Shown here: positions 53,182-62,501 of the stretch, piece by piece | How positions within the stretch are numbered: the first letter of the stretch is position 1 | Layout: every line of letters begins with the position of its first letter | Origin: Burkholderia contaminans | GTDB taxonomy: Bacteria > Pseudomonadota > Gammaproteobacteria > Burkholderiales > Burkholderiaceae | Length of the DNA stretch: 64,000 bases | Direction of reading: 5' to 3' | Assembly: GCF_029633825.1 (NCBI RefSeq) | Contig: NZ_CP090641.1 | Span: forward strand, 2,666,001 to 2,730,000 | The notes under the pieces: generated by a model | Database searches by the model: none | The model's input: the letters and a program-made list of their open reading frames with translations, nothing else | Told to the model about the DNA's origin: nothing | Position numbers and translations under genes: made by a program

Positions 53182-55935
53182 ATGCCTGAAGAACGAAATC
53201 TGGAAGGTAAGACCCTGCTATTGGTTGACGGTTCGAGCTATCTGTATCGGGCTTACCATGCGATGCCTGATTTGCGTGGCCCTGGCGGGGAGCCGACCGG
53301 AGCGCTCTACGGAATCATCAACATGCTGCGCCGTATGCGCAAGGAAGTCAGTGCAGAGTATAGCGCTTGCGTGTTCGATGCAAAGGGCAAGACGTTCCGC
53401 GACGACCTTTATGCCGACTATAAGGCAAACCGTCCATCGATGCCGCCCGATCTTGCATTGCAGGTCGAACCGATCCACGGCGCGGTGCGTGCGCTCGGCT
53501 GGCCGCTGCTGATGGTCGAAGGCGTCGAGGCCGACGACGTGATCGGCACGCTCGCGCGCGAAGCCGAGCGGCACGGGATGAACGTGATCGTGTCGACCGG
53601 CGACAAGGATCTCGCGCAGCTCGTCACCGACCACGTCACGCTCGTCAACACGATGACCAACGAGACGCTCGACCGCGATGGCGTGATCGCGAAGTTCGGC
53701 GTGCCGCCGGAGCGCATCATCGACTACCTCGCACTGATCGGCGACACCGTCGACAACGTGCCGGGCGTCGAGAAGTGCGGGCCGAAGACGGCCGTGAAAT
53801 GGCTGGCGCAATACGACAGCCTCGACGGCGTGATCGAACATGCGGGCGACATCAAGGGCGTGGTCGGCGACAACCTGCGCCGCGCGCTCGATTTCCTGCC
53901 GCTCGGCCGCAAGCTCGTGACCGTCGACACGGCCTGCGATCTCGCGCCGCATCTCGAGTCGATCGAGGCGTCGTTGAAGACCGACGGCGAAGCGCGCGAC
54001 CTGCTGCGCGACATCTTCGCGCGCTACGGCTTCAAGACCTGGCTGCGCGAAGTCGACAGCGCGCCGGCGGAAGGCGGCGGCGCCGACGCACCGGAAGGCG
54101 AGCCGGCGCCGGTGGTGGCGGCCGACATCGTGCGCGAATACGACACGATCCAGACCTGGGAGCAATTCGACGCGTGGTTCGCGAAGATCGACGCGGCCGA
54201 GCTCACCGCTTTCGACACCGAGACGACCGCGCTCGACCCGATGCTCGCACGGCTCGTCGGCCTGTCGTTCTCGGTCGAGCCGGGCAAGGCGGCGTATCTG
54301 CCGGTTGCGCATCGCGGCCCCGACATGCCCGAACAGCTTCCGCTCGACGAAGTGCTCGCGCGCCTGAAGCCGTGGCTCGAATCGGCCGATCGCAAGAAGG
54401 TCGGCCAGCACCTGAAGTACGATGCACAGGTGCTCGCGAACTACGACATCGCGTTGAACGGCATCGAGCACGACACGCTGCTCGAGTCGTACGTGGCCGA
54501 ATCGCACCGCACGCACGACATGGACAGCCTTGCGCTGCGTCATCTCGGTGTCAAGACGATCAAGTATGAAGACGTGGCCGGCAAGGGCGCGAAGCAGATC
54601 GGCTTCGATGAAGTCGCGCTCACGCAGGCCGCCGAATACGCGGCCGAAGATGCGGACATCACACTGCAGCTGCATCACGCGCTGTACCCGCAAGTCGCGC
54701 GCGAGCCGGGCCTCTTGTACGTGTACCGCGAGATCGAGATGCCCGTATCGCTCGTGCTGCGCAAGATGGAGCGCACGGGTGTGCTGATCGACGATGCGCG
54801 CCTGCAGGCGCAGAGCACCGAAATCGCGACGCGCCTGATCGAGCTCGAAGCGCAGGCATACGAACTGGCGGGCGGCGAATTCAATCTCGGCTCGCCGAAG
54901 CAGATCGGGCAGATCTTCTTCGAAAAGCTGCAGTTGCCGGTCGTGAAAAAGACGCCGAGCGGCGCGCCGTCGACCGACGAAGAAGTGCTGCAGAAGCTGG
55001 CAGAGGACTACCCGCTGCCGAAGCTGCTGCTCGAGCATCGCGGGCTGTCGAAGCTGAAGTCGACCTATACCGACAAGCTGCCGCGCATGGTGAACCCTTC
55101 AACGGGGCGCGTGCACACGAACTACGCGCAGGCCGTCGCGGTCACGGGCCGCCTGGCATCGAACGATCCGAATCTTCAGAACATTCCGGTGCGCACGGCC
55201 GAGGGGCGGCGGATCCGCGAGGCGTTCATCGCGTCGCCGGGACACCGGATCGTGTCGGCCGATTATTCGCAGATCGAACTGCGGATCATGGCGCACATCT
55301 CGGGCGACGCGTCGCTGCTGCGCGCGTTCTCGCAGGGCGAGGACATCCACCGCGCGACGGCCGCCGAGGTGTTCGGCGTGACGCCGCTGGAGGTCAATTC
55401 CGATCAGCGCCGCATTGCGAAGGTGATCAACTTCGGGCTCATCTACGGGATGAGCGCGTTCGGGCTCGCGTCGAACCTCGGCATCACGCGCGATGCGGCG
55501 AAGCTCTATATCGACCGCTATTTCGCCCGCTACCCGGGTGTCGCGCAGTACATGGAAGACACGCGCTCGGTTGCGAAGGAGAAGGGTTACGTCGAAACCG
55601 TTTTCGGCCGCCGGCTGTGGCTGCCCGAGATCAATGGCGGCAACGGCCCGCGCCGCCAGGCGGCGGAGCGCGCGGCAATCAATGCGCCGATGCAGGGCAC
55701 GGCGGCCGACCTGATCAAGCTGTCGATGATCGCGGTGGACGACTGGCTCACGCGCGACAAGCTTGCGTCGCGGATGATCATGCAGGTGCACGATGAACTG
55801 GTGCTCGAGGTACCCGACGGCGAGCTGTCGCTGGTGCGCGAGAAACTGCCGGAAATGATGTGCGGCGTAGCGAAGCTGAAGGTGCCGCTGGTGGCCGAAG
55901 TGGGTGCCGGCGCGAACTGGGAAGAGGCACACTGA
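53182..55935 (+). CDS. polA: PolA, DNA polymerase I
   Basis: The repair and Okazaki-fragment polymerase, 917 residues, with all three activities. The 5'-3' exonuclease domain begins LLLVDGSSYLYRA and contains VEADDVIGT and TGDKD. The 3'-5' proofreading domain is intact, with FDTETTALD giving Asp345 and Glu347. The polymerase domain has motif A DYSQIELRI from Asp694, the O-helix RRIAKVINFGLIYGMS and motif C HDE at 870-872. Start ATG 53182 matches the usual Burkholderia N-terminus, but I see no Shine-Dalgarno and the divergent LOG gene begins one base away. Confidence 0.96.
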   Translation: MPEERNLEGKTLLLVDGSSYLYRAYHAMPDLRGPGGEPTGALYGIINMLRRMRKEVSAEYSACVFDAKGKTFRDDLYADYKANRPSMPPDLALQVEPIHGAVRALGWPLLMVEGVEADDVIGTLAREAERHGMNVIVSTGDKDLAQLVTDHVTLVNTMTNETLDRDGVIAKFGVPPERIIDYLALIGDTVDNVPGVEKCGPKTAVKWLAQYDSLDGVIEHAGDIKGVVGDNLRRALDFLPLGRKLVTVDTACDLAPHLESIEASLKTDGEARDLLRDIFARYGFKTWLREVDSAPAEGGGADAPEGEPAPVVAADIVREYDTIQTWEQFDAWFAKIDAAELTAFDTETTALDPMLARLVGLSFSVEPGKAAYLPVAHRGPDMPEQLPLDEVLARLKPWLESADRKKVGQHLKYDAQVLANYDIALNGIEHDTLLESYVAESHRTHDMDSLALRHLGVKTIKYEDVAGKGAKQIGFDEVALTQAAEYAAEDADITLQLHHALYPQVAREPGLLYVYREIEMPVSLVLRKMERTGVLIDDARLQAQSTEIATRLIELEAQAYELAGGEFNLGSPKQIGQIFFEKLQLPVVKKTPSGAPSTDEEVLQKLAEDYPLPKLLLEHRGLSKLKSTYTDKLPRMVNPSTGRVHTNYAQAVAVTGRLASNDPNLQNIPVRTAEGRRIREAFIASPGHRIVSADYSQIELRIMAHISGDASLLRAFSQGEDIHRATAAEVFGVTPLEVNSDQRRIAKVINFGLIYGMSAFGLASNLGITRDAAKLYIDRYFARYPGVAQYMEDTRSVAKEKGYVETVFGRRLWLPEINGGNGPRRQAAERAAINAPMQGTAADLIKLSMIAVDDWLTRDKLASRMIMQVHDELVLEVPDGELSLVREKLPEMMCGVAKLKVPLVAEVGAGANWEEAH

Positions 55936-56204
55936 CGCACCGTTGCGCGGCCCCCGATTCCTGCGGCATATTGTTGCAGGGATGCTGAATATCGAGATGG
56001 TTTGCTTGTGGTCAACGCGCAAGCTCCCGGACAATGCATGTCATTGACACGGGGGCAGCGCGCCCCGCGTTCCGGGATTGGAAACATCAAGTGCTTCGAA
56101 CTGCACATTGATGATGTCCGAACCGGTTAATCCACCGGGTGGCGCGAATGCATCGCGTTTGCCTTGTCCGGCGGCAGCAGTTTCGAATCGCAAAGGGGGA
56201 ACAG

Positions 56205-57539
56205 ATGCATCGGATCATCATCGTAGGCGGCGGCGCGGGCGGCCTGGAACTGGCGACGCGGCTCGGCGACCGCTACGGCGCGCGCGGCAATCGTCCCGCG
56301 CGTGCGCTTGTCACGCTCGTCGACCGCAATCCGACCCACATCTGGAAACCGCTGCTGCACGAGGTTGCGGCGGGCAGCATGGACCCGTTCACGCAGGAGC
56401 TCGAATATGCGGCGCAGGCGCGCTGGCATGGCTTCGAATTCCAGCAGGGCGGGCTGACCGGGCTCGATCGCGCGGCAAAGCGCATCACGCTGTCACCCAT
56501 CAACGACAGCGACGGCGAGGAACTGCTGCCTGCCCGCGAGCTGGAATACGACACGCTCGTGATCGCGATCGGCAGTACGACTCACTTCTTCGGCGTACAG
56601 GGCGCGGCGGAAAACGCGATCGCGCTCGATACGGTGGGCGAGGCCGAGCGCTTCCGCAAGCGGCTGATCGCCGCTTGCATGCGCGCCGAGCACCAGGCGC
56701 CTGCGCCTACAGCACCGGGTGAAGCGGCCGAGCCGCGCATCCAGGTCGCGATCGTCGGTGGCGGCGCGACCGGCGTCGAGCTGTCCGCCGAGCTGCGCAA
56801 CACCGCGCAGGTGCTGTCGGCCTACGGGCTGCACAAGCTCGACCCGCGGCACGACGTCGGCATCGTGCTGATCGAATCGGGGCCGCGGATCCTCCCGGCG
56901 TTGCCGGAGCGCGTGTCGTCGGCGACGGCCGAACTGCTCGAGAAGATCGGCGTGCGGCTGATGCTCGCCGAGCGCGTGACCGAGGTGGCGCCCGGGGCAG
57001 TCCATACGGCGAGCGGCAAGACGGTGCGTGCCGACCTGACGGTCTGGGCCGCCGGCATCAAGGCGCCGTCCGTACTCGCCAATCTCGACGGCCTCCAGGT
57101 CAACAAGCTCGGCCAGCTCGACGTGCGCCGCACGCTGCAGACCTTTACCGACGACAACGTATTCGCGCTCGGCGATTGTGCGGCCTGTGCATGGCCCGGC
57201 AACGAGCGCAACGTGCCGCCGCGCGCGCAGGCTGCCCATCAGCAGGCGAGCTTCCTGCTGAAGGCAATCGGCTGCCGGCTCGACGGGCGCCCGCTGCCCG
57301 AATTCACCTATCGCGACCTGGGCTCGCTCGTGTCGCTCGGCCATTTCAGCGCGGTCGGCAACCTGATGGGCGGGCTGATCGGCGGCAACATGCTGATCGA
57401 AGGACTGTTCGCGCGCTTCATGTACATGTCGCTGTACCGGATGCACATCGCCGCGCTGCACGGCTATCCGCGCATGATGCTCGACACGGTTGCACACTGG
57501 CTGCGGCGCACGACACTGCCGCGCGTCAAGCTGCACTGA
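56205..57539 (+). CDS. ndh: type II NADH dehydrogenase (NDH-2)
   Basis: A peripheral inner-membrane flavoenzyme passing electrons from NADH to quinone without proton pumping. In 444 residues it has the FAD-binding GGGAGGLE at 8-15, the NAD-binding IVGGGATGVELSAEL, the second FAD block FALGDCAA, and a C-terminal amphipathic membrane-anchoring part (GGLIGGNMLIEGLFARFMYMSLYRMH). AGGGGGA precedes ATG 56205; an earlier in-frame ATG at 56139 adds a non-conserved tail. It is monocistronic by spacing. Confidence 0.92.
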   Translation: MHRIIIVGGGAGGLELATRLGDRYGARGNRPARALVTLVDRNPTHIWKPLLHEVAAGSMDPFTQELEYAAQARWHGFEFQQGGLTGLDRAAKRITLSPINDSDGEELLPARELEYDTLVIAIGSTTHFFGVQGAAENAIALDTVGEAERFRKRLIAACMRAEHQAPAPTAPGEAAEPRIQVAIVGGGATGVELSAELRNTAQVLSAYGLHKLDPRHDVGIVLIESGPRILPALPERVSSATAELLEKIGVRLMLAERVTEVAPGAVHTASGKTVRADLTVWAAGIKAPSVLANLDGLQVNKLGQLDVRRTLQTFTDDNVFALGDCAACAWPGNERNVPPRAQAAHQQASFLLKAIGCRLDGRPLPEFTYRDLGSLVSLGHFSAVGNLMGGLIGGNMLIEGLFARFMYMSLYRMHIAALHGYPRMMLDTVAHWLRRTTLPRVKLH

Positions 57540-57952
57540 GCGCGCGTTCGCGCGGGAAGCGGGCGGGGAGTGCGCACGTCGTGCGTGGTCTCCGTCCGTT
57601 GCTTTTTGCGGGCAGTGGGGCGGCCATGCGTGCGCTTGACGGGCAATATCGGCCGCATGTATTGCGTTTCAATTCGCAAGCATCCGGGCGCACAACCGGG
57701 GTCGACATGCGGCTCGTTGCATTGCGATTCGACGGCCCGCCCGCGGGTTTCCGTGCTGCCGGATCAACACGCCGTAATCGAGTCTTACATATCCGACAGT
57801 TGACGCGACAACGGATTATTGGGCATCTTGTCCGGGTTTCCGTTCGCGGCGGGGTGCCAACCGCCGCGACATCCGCGCCGCGCGCCGGCGCGATGCCCCG
57901 TCATGCCGTGTCCGTGATCGTGGCGGCGGCCCCCCAATCGAGGAGTGCATTC
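57540..57952. other. intergenic region upstream of dienelactone hydrolase
   Basis: A 413-bp gap. It has a weak inverted repeat TTGCG-N8-CGCAA at 57662-57679 and otherwise no gene or RNA that I can see. The promoter for the hydrolase should be here. Confidence 0.45.
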
Positions 57953-58828
57953 ATGTTGAAACCCGAAGTCGACAGCCTGGTTCCCCACGTTCCGTTCTCG
58001 CGTCGCAAGTTCATGCAGGCCGCGCTGGGCGGTGCCTTCGCGGCGGCCGTACTGCCCGTGTCGGCGCAGACGGTCACGACCGACAGCGACGGGCTGGACG
58101 TCGACACCGTCGAGATCCGCTCGGGCGACGCGAGCGTGCCCGCGTATCGCGCGCAGCCGAAGGACAAGACGAACCTGCCGGTCGTCATCGTGATCCACGA
58201 GATCTTCGGCGTGCACGCGCACATCGCCGATGTCTGCCGCCGCTTCGCGAAGCTCGGTTATCTTGCGATCGCCCCCGACCTTTTCGCGCGGCAGGGCAAT
58301 GCGGAGAAGTATCCGACGATCAAGGATCTGGTCGATCACATCGTCAGCAAGGTGCCGGACCGGCAGGTGACCGAGGATCTCGACGCGACCGTCGCGTGGG
58401 CCGGCAAGAACGGCGGCGACCTGTCGCGTCTCGGCGTGGTCGGGTTCTGCTGGGGTGGCCGCCAGAGCTGGCTGTATGCGGAGCACAACCCGCACGTGCG
58501 TGCGGCCGTTGCATGGTACGGGTTCGTCGAAGGCAAGACGGACGAGATGACGCCGTTCAACCCGGTCGATCATGCATCGTTGCTGAAGGTGCCCGTGCTC
58601 GGGCTGTATGGCGAGAAAGATACGAACATCACGCAGGCGTCGCTCGCGAACATGCGCAAGGCGATCCAGGCGAGCGACTCGAAGCTCGCGCGCGAATCGG
58701 AGATCGTCGTGTATCCGGATGCCGGTCACGCGTTCTTTGCCGATTACCGGCCGAGCTATGTGAAGGCCGACGCGGAGGAGAGCTGGAAGCGCGCGATCGC
58801 GTGGCTCCACAAGTACGGCGTGATGTAA
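57953..58828 (+). CDS. Tat-exported dienelactone hydrolase-family protein
   Basis: An alpha/beta hydrolase of the dienelactone hydrolase family, 291 residues. The Cys-Asp-His triad is visible: Cys166 in GFCWGG, Asp223 in GEKDTN and His259 in DAGHAFF. The N-terminus has a twin-arginine signal, SRRKFM at residues 16-21 followed by a hydrophobic AALGGAFAAAVLPVSAQ, so it should be folded before export to the periplasm. GAGGAG precedes ATG 57953. The substrate is unknown; the periplasmic site argues against a role in chlorocatechol breakdown. Confidence 0.88.
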   Translation: MLKPEVDSLVPHVPFSRRKFMQAALGGAFAAAVLPVSAQTVTTDSDGLDVDTVEIRSGDASVPAYRAQPKDKTNLPVVIVIHEIFGVHAHIADVCRRFAKLGYLAIAPDLFARQGNAEKYPTIKDLVDHIVSKVPDRQVTEDLDATVAWAGKNGGDLSRLGVVGFCWGGRQSWLYAEHNPHVRAAVAWYGFVEGKTDEMTPFNPVDHASLLKVPVLGLYGEKDTNITQASLANMRKAIQASDSKLARESEIVVYPDAGHAFFADYRPSYVKADAEESWKRAIAWLHKYGVM

Positions 58829-58833
58829 ACGGC

Positions 58834-58857
58834 AAGCGGCGGCACGGGCCGCCGCTT
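58834..58857. terminator. hairpin between convergent hydrolase and sulfurtransferase genes
   Basis: AAGCGGCGGC (58834-58843), loop ACGG, GCCGCCGCTT (58848-58857): a perfect 10-bp stem six bases after the hydrolase stop. The T-tract is weak. Confidence 0.6.
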
Positions 58858-58882
58858 CGTTGCGACTGCGCCGCGCCGGCGC

Positions 58883-59752
58883 TTACGGTGTCGGGCCGGT
58901 AGCGATCGGCCGCGACGGATCGGCGCTCCATTCGCTCCACGAGCCCGGATACAGCGACGCGCCATGCAGGCCCGCCACCTCCAGCGCAAGTGCGTTGTGG
59001 CATGCGGTGACGCCGGAGCCGCATTGCAGGATCGCGCGGTTCGGTTCGGTGCCCGCCAGCACGGCGGAAAACGCCTCGCGCAGTTCATGGCCGGTCTTGA
59101 AGCGGCCGTCGGCGGTCAGGTTGTCCTTGAAGAAGCGATTGCGCGCGCCGGGGATGTGGCCGCCCACACGATCGATCGTTTCGTTTTCACCGCGGTAGCG
59201 GTCGGGTGCGCGTGCATCGATCACGACGCGCGTGGGTGCGTTCACGTTGGCGAGTACGGCTGCCGCGTCGACCGTCGATTCGAGCGGCGCGGCTGCGCGG
59301 AAATCGCCGGCGGCCGGGTGCGGCACGTCGGTTGCAAGCGGCTGGCCGGCTGCTTCCCAGGCCTGAAGGCCGCCGTCGAGCACGGCAACCGAATCATGGC
59401 CGAGCCAGCGCAGCAGCCACCACAGGCGCGCCGCATACGCGCCGCCTTGCGCGTCGTACACGACGACCTGCTGGCCCTGCTTGAGGCCGCGGCTCGCGAG
59501 CAGCGTCGCGAGTGCGTCGCGGGTCGGTAGCGGATGGCGGCCGTTGGTGCCCGTCTTGCGGCCCGACAGGTCGCGGTCGAGGTGGAGGTACTGGGCGCCG
59601 GGGATGTGGCCGGCCGCGTACGCGGCTTCGCCGGCAGCGGGATCGACGAGATCGAAGCGGCAGTCGAACAGCGCGACGCTGCCGGGCGCCGCCGCCAGGC
59701 GCTCGGCGAGATTGGCGGCGGAGATGAGCGTGGTGTAGTGAGTGTGTGGCAT
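58883..59752 (-). CDS. sseA: sulfurtransferase (3-mercaptopyruvate/thiosulfate type)
   Basis: A two-domain rhodanese of 289 residues that moves sulfur from 3-mercaptopyruvate or thiosulfate to thiol acceptors or cyanide. The inactive N-terminal domain has the linker YLHLDRDLSGR, and the C-terminal domain carries the active loop CGSGVTACH. CGSGVTA is typical of mercaptopyruvate sulfurtransferases, whereas thiosulfate enzymes favour CRxGx[R/T]. The N-terminal ARLWWLLRWLGHDSVAVLDGG is also well conserved. Start ATG 59752. The gene symbol is given by family resemblance. Confidence 0.88.
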   Translation of the reverse strand: MPHTHYTTLISAANLAERLAAAPGSVALFDCRFDLVDPAAGEAAYAAGHIPGAQYLHLDRDLSGRKTGTNGRHPLPTRDALATLLASRGLKQGQQVVVYDAQGGAYAARLWWLLRWLGHDSVAVLDGGLQAWEAAGQPLATDVPHPAAGDFRAAAPLESTVDAAAVLANVNAPTRVVIDARAPDRYRGENETIDRVGGHIPGARNRFFKDNLTADGRFKTGHELREAFSAVLAGTEPNRAILQCGSGVTACHNALALEVAGLHGASLYPGSWSEWSADPSRPIATGPTP

Positions 59753-59796
59753 GACGGCTCCCTGGAGTGCGAATGGCCTGACACTCCAAGTCTAAA

Positions 59797-59826
59797 CAAA
59801 AAAAGACGGGCCGAAGCCCGTCTTTT
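59797..59826 (-). terminator. intrinsic terminator after the Rieske gene
   Basis: Read leftward, AAAAGACGGGC-TTCG-GCCCGTCTTTT is followed by TTTGTTT, an 11-bp stem with a tetraloop and T-run. It lies 43 bases past the Rieske gene stop, separating it from the sulfurtransferase gene. Confidence 0.88.
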
Positions 59827-59868
59827 CGTCTGCCGGATGCCGTGCGGCGTCAAAGCGCCGCACCGGTA

Positions 59869-60975
59869 TCAAATGTCGCCGAGGTGGCGGCGCAGGAACT
59901 CGTGGAAGTGCTGCATGCCGTCTTCCATCGGGCTCTGGTACGGGCCGACCTGCGACTCGCCGCGGGCCATCAGCGCACGGCGGCCTGCGTCCATCCGCAT
60001 CGCGATCTCGTCGTCCTCGACGGCCGTTTCCATATAGGCGGCGCGTTCCGCCTCGACGAATTCGCGTTCGAACAGCGCGATTTCCTCGGGGTAATAGAAC
60101 TCGACGATGTTGGTCGTCTTCTGCGGGCCTTGCGGAATCAGCCACGACACGACGAGCACGTGCGGATACCACTCGATCATCAGGCCCGGGTAGTAGACCA
60201 TCCAGATCGCGCCGAACTCCGGCGGCACGCCGTTTCGGAACTTCAGCACCTGCTCGTGCCATTTCTGGTAAGTCGCGCTGCCCGGTTTCGCGAGGGCGTT
60301 GTGCACGCCGACCGTCTGCACGCTGTACCAGTCGCCGAACTCCCACTTGAGGTCGTCGCACGACACGAAGCTGCCGAGGCCCGGGTGGAACGGGACGACG
60401 TGGTAATCCTCGAGGTAGACCTCGATGAACGTCTTCCAGTTGTAGTCGCACTCGTGCACTTCGACGTGATCGAAGAGGTACTCGGAGAAGTCGAAGTGAT
60501 GCTTCGTGCCGAGATTGGCGAGGTCGCGCGCGACATGCCGGCCCTCGGCCTCGAACAGCAGCCCCTGCCAGTTCTGCAGCGGGCTCTTGCCGAGGTTCAG
60601 GCACGGCTTGTCGGGGAAGTGCGGTGCGCCGAGCAACTCGCCTTCCAGGTCGTACGTCCAGCGGTGCAGCGGGCACACGATGTTCTGCGTGCGGCCGCGC
60701 CCGTTGAGCATGATCGCCTGCCGGTGGCGGCAGACGTTCGACAGCAGTTCGATCTGGTTCGTCTGGTTACGGACCAGCACGCGGCCTTCCTTCTCGGACG
60801 GCAGCGCAAAATAATCCCCCGCCTCGGGCACCATCAACTCGTGCCCGACGTAACGAGGTCCTTTCTTGAAGAGGGTTTCGATCTCGCGCTCGAGTAGCGC
60901 CTCATCGAAGTATGCAGTGACTGGAAGCTGGCTGTGAGCCGACTTCAACTGAAGCGCGTCGCTCAGATTGGACAT
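59869..60975 (-). CDS. Rieske non-heme iron oxygenase, large (alpha) subunit type
   Basis: An oxygenase of 368 residues. The Rieske [2Fe-2S] ligands are Cys82, His84, Cys101 and His104 (CRHRQ and CPLHRW). The mononuclear iron histidines are His192 and His197 in YLEDYHVVPFHPGL. No reductase, ferredoxin or beta subunit gene is nearby, so it must use electron partners from elsewhere. It may act on quaternary amines or other non-aromatic substrates as some single-subunit relatives do. GGGAGTGGGA before ATG 60975 supports the start. Confidence 0.88.
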   Translation of the reverse strand: MSNLSDALQLKSAHSQLPVTAYFDEALLEREIETLFKKGPRYVGHELMVPEAGDYFALPSEKEGRVLVRNQTNQIELLSNVCRHRQAIMLNGRGRTQNIVCPLHRWTYDLEGELLGAPHFPDKPCLNLGKSPLQNWQGLLFEAEGRHVARDLANLGTKHHFDFSEYLFDHVEVHECDYNWKTFIEVYLEDYHVVPFHPGLGSFVSCDDLKWEFGDWYSVQTVGVHNALAKPGSATYQKWHEQVLKFRNGVPPEFGAIWMVYYPGLMIEWYPHVLVVSWLIPQGPQKTTNIVEFYYPEEIALFEREFVEAERAAYMETAVEDDEIAMRMDAGRRALMARGESQVGPYQSPMEDGMQHFHEFLRRHLGDI

Positions 60976-61245
60976 TCCCACTCCCGGTGTTAGCGTGAAA
61001 GCAGTGAACAACCCAACCATCGAAAAATCGATTTAGGGAAACGGGGAATTATACCCGGTTCGCCTCCCAAGGCTAGGATTAAGTGCCTGATTTGTGTCAA
61101 TTTTTTGTCGGGCGGCAATCGGAAGGCGCACAATGTGTGCCGGAGATGGGGCCGGAATATGTGCCGGGTGCCCACGACGGCAGGTCGGAAAATTCTCTTT
61201 TGCCGTAGAATGTCCGACTTGTTTTGAAATTTGACACCCTCGTCC

Positions 61246-61539
61246 ATGGCGAAAACCGCATCCCCAGGCGCCACGCCGCCCGGCAATGGTACCGAACCGT
61301 TGCCGGACAATTACGAAACGGCGCTCGCGGAACTCGAGACGCTGGTTGCACGGATGGAAGGCGGCGCGTTGAGCCTCGAGGATTCACTGACGGCGTATCG
61401 CCGCGGTGCGACCCTCGTTGCGTTTTGCCAACAGCAGCTCGAGAAAGTGGAGCAGCAGGTTCGCGTGCTCGACGGCGCGACGCTGAAGCCGCTTTCGTCC
61501 GGAACGGCCGCCACGGACGGCGAAGACGACGATCTATGA
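61246..61539 (+). CDS. xseB: XseB, exodeoxyribonuclease VII small subunit
   Basis: The small subunit of the XseA/XseB nuclease that trims single-stranded DNA. The 97-residue protein has a disordered N-terminus and the family core YETALAELETLVARMEGGALSLEDSLTAYRRGATLVAFCQQQL, a helical hairpin. It ends with an acidic tail. Start ATG 61246; a TAGAAT at 61206 is a possible -10 element. Its stop overlaps the ispA start (ATGA). xseB-ispA-dxs is the common isoprenoid order. Confidence 0.92.
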   Translation: MAKTASPGATPPGNGTEPLPDNYETALAELETLVARMEGGALSLEDSLTAYRRGATLVAFCQQQLEKVEQQVRVLDGATLKPLSSGTAATDGEDDDL

Positions 61540-62420
61540 CATTCGAACAATGGATGCGGTCCGTGCTGGACCGTGTCGAGGACGCACTCGGCCACTATTT
61601 GCCCGCTGAAACGACGATGCCGGCGAAACTCCACGAGGCGATGCGTTATGCGGTCCTCGGCGGCGGCAAACGCGTTCGCCCGCTGCTGTGCCATGCAGCA
61701 GGCGAACTGACCGGCGCGACGGAAGGGGCGCGCAACGCGGCGGCGGCGGCGCTGGAGATGATCCACGTCTACTCGCTCGTGCACGACGACATGCCGTGCA
61801 TGGACGACGACGCACTGCGTCGCGGCAAGCCGACCGTGCACGTGCAGTATGACGAGCCGACGGCGCTGCTCGTCGGCGACGCGCTGCAGTCGCAGGCATT
61901 CGTTGCGCTGACCGACGCCGCTGCGCTGTCGCCGGTGCAGCAGGCTGCGCTCGTGCGCGAGCTGGCGCTGGCAAGCGGCTCGATCGGCATGGCCGGCGGG
62001 CAGGCGATCGACCTGGCGAGCGTCGGCCTCAAGCTGACGCTCGAGCAGCTCGAGACGATGCACCGGAAAAAGACGGGCGCATTGCTGCGCGCGGCCGTGC
62101 GGATGGGCGCGCTGGCCGGCGAAACGCCGTCCGCGGAAACGATGGCTGCGCTCGATGTGTACGCGGGGGCCGTGGGTCTGGCCTTCCAGGTCGTCGACGA
62201 CATTCTCGACGTCACGACCGATTCGGCGACGCTCGGCAAGACGGCCGGCAAGGACGCGGCAAACGACAAGCCGACCTATGTATCGATCCTCGGTCTCGAG
62301 GCGTCGCGCGAGCTCGCAGCGCAACTGCGCGCCGAAGCGCACGACGCACTGAAACCGTTCGGCGCACGCGCTCAGCGTCTGGCCGAACTTGCCGACCTGG
62401 TAGTGAACCGGGTCAGCTGA
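61536..62420 (+). CDS. ispA: IspA, farnesyl diphosphate synthase
   Basis: It condenses DMAPP and IPP to geranyl and then farnesyl diphosphate. The 294-residue protein has the first aspartate-rich motif DDMPCMD at 84-90, with four residues between the aspartate pairs as in the bacterial FPP synthase type, and the second DDILD at 221-225. GGGKRVRPLLC supplies the IPP/diphosphate-binding residues. The start ATG 61536 overlaps the xseB stop. Farnesyl diphosphate feeds undecaprenyl phosphate, the lipid carrier used by the bce genes. Confidence 0.95.
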   Translation: MTFEQWMRSVLDRVEDALGHYLPAETTMPAKLHEAMRYAVLGGGKRVRPLLCHAAGELTGATEGARNAAAAALEMIHVYSLVHDDMPCMDDDALRRGKPTVHVQYDEPTALLVGDALQSQAFVALTDAAALSPVQQAALVRELALASGSIGMAGGQAIDLASVGLKLTLEQLETMHRKKTGALLRAAVRMGALAGETPSAETMAALDVYAGAVGLAFQVVDDILDVTTDSATLGKTAGKDAANDKPTYVSILGLEASRELAAQLRAEAHDALKPFGARAQRLAELADLVVNRVS

Positions 62421-62501
62421 CGCGAAAGCCCGCCGCCGCGCACATGCTACGGTGCGTGCAACAGAATGCGGGCGCGTTTGATTTCCTACAATGGAACGAC
62501 G

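Noticed and set aside
53218..55038. A 606-codon frame antisense to polA
   Set aside because: No domain or ribosome site, and polA is certain on the other strand.
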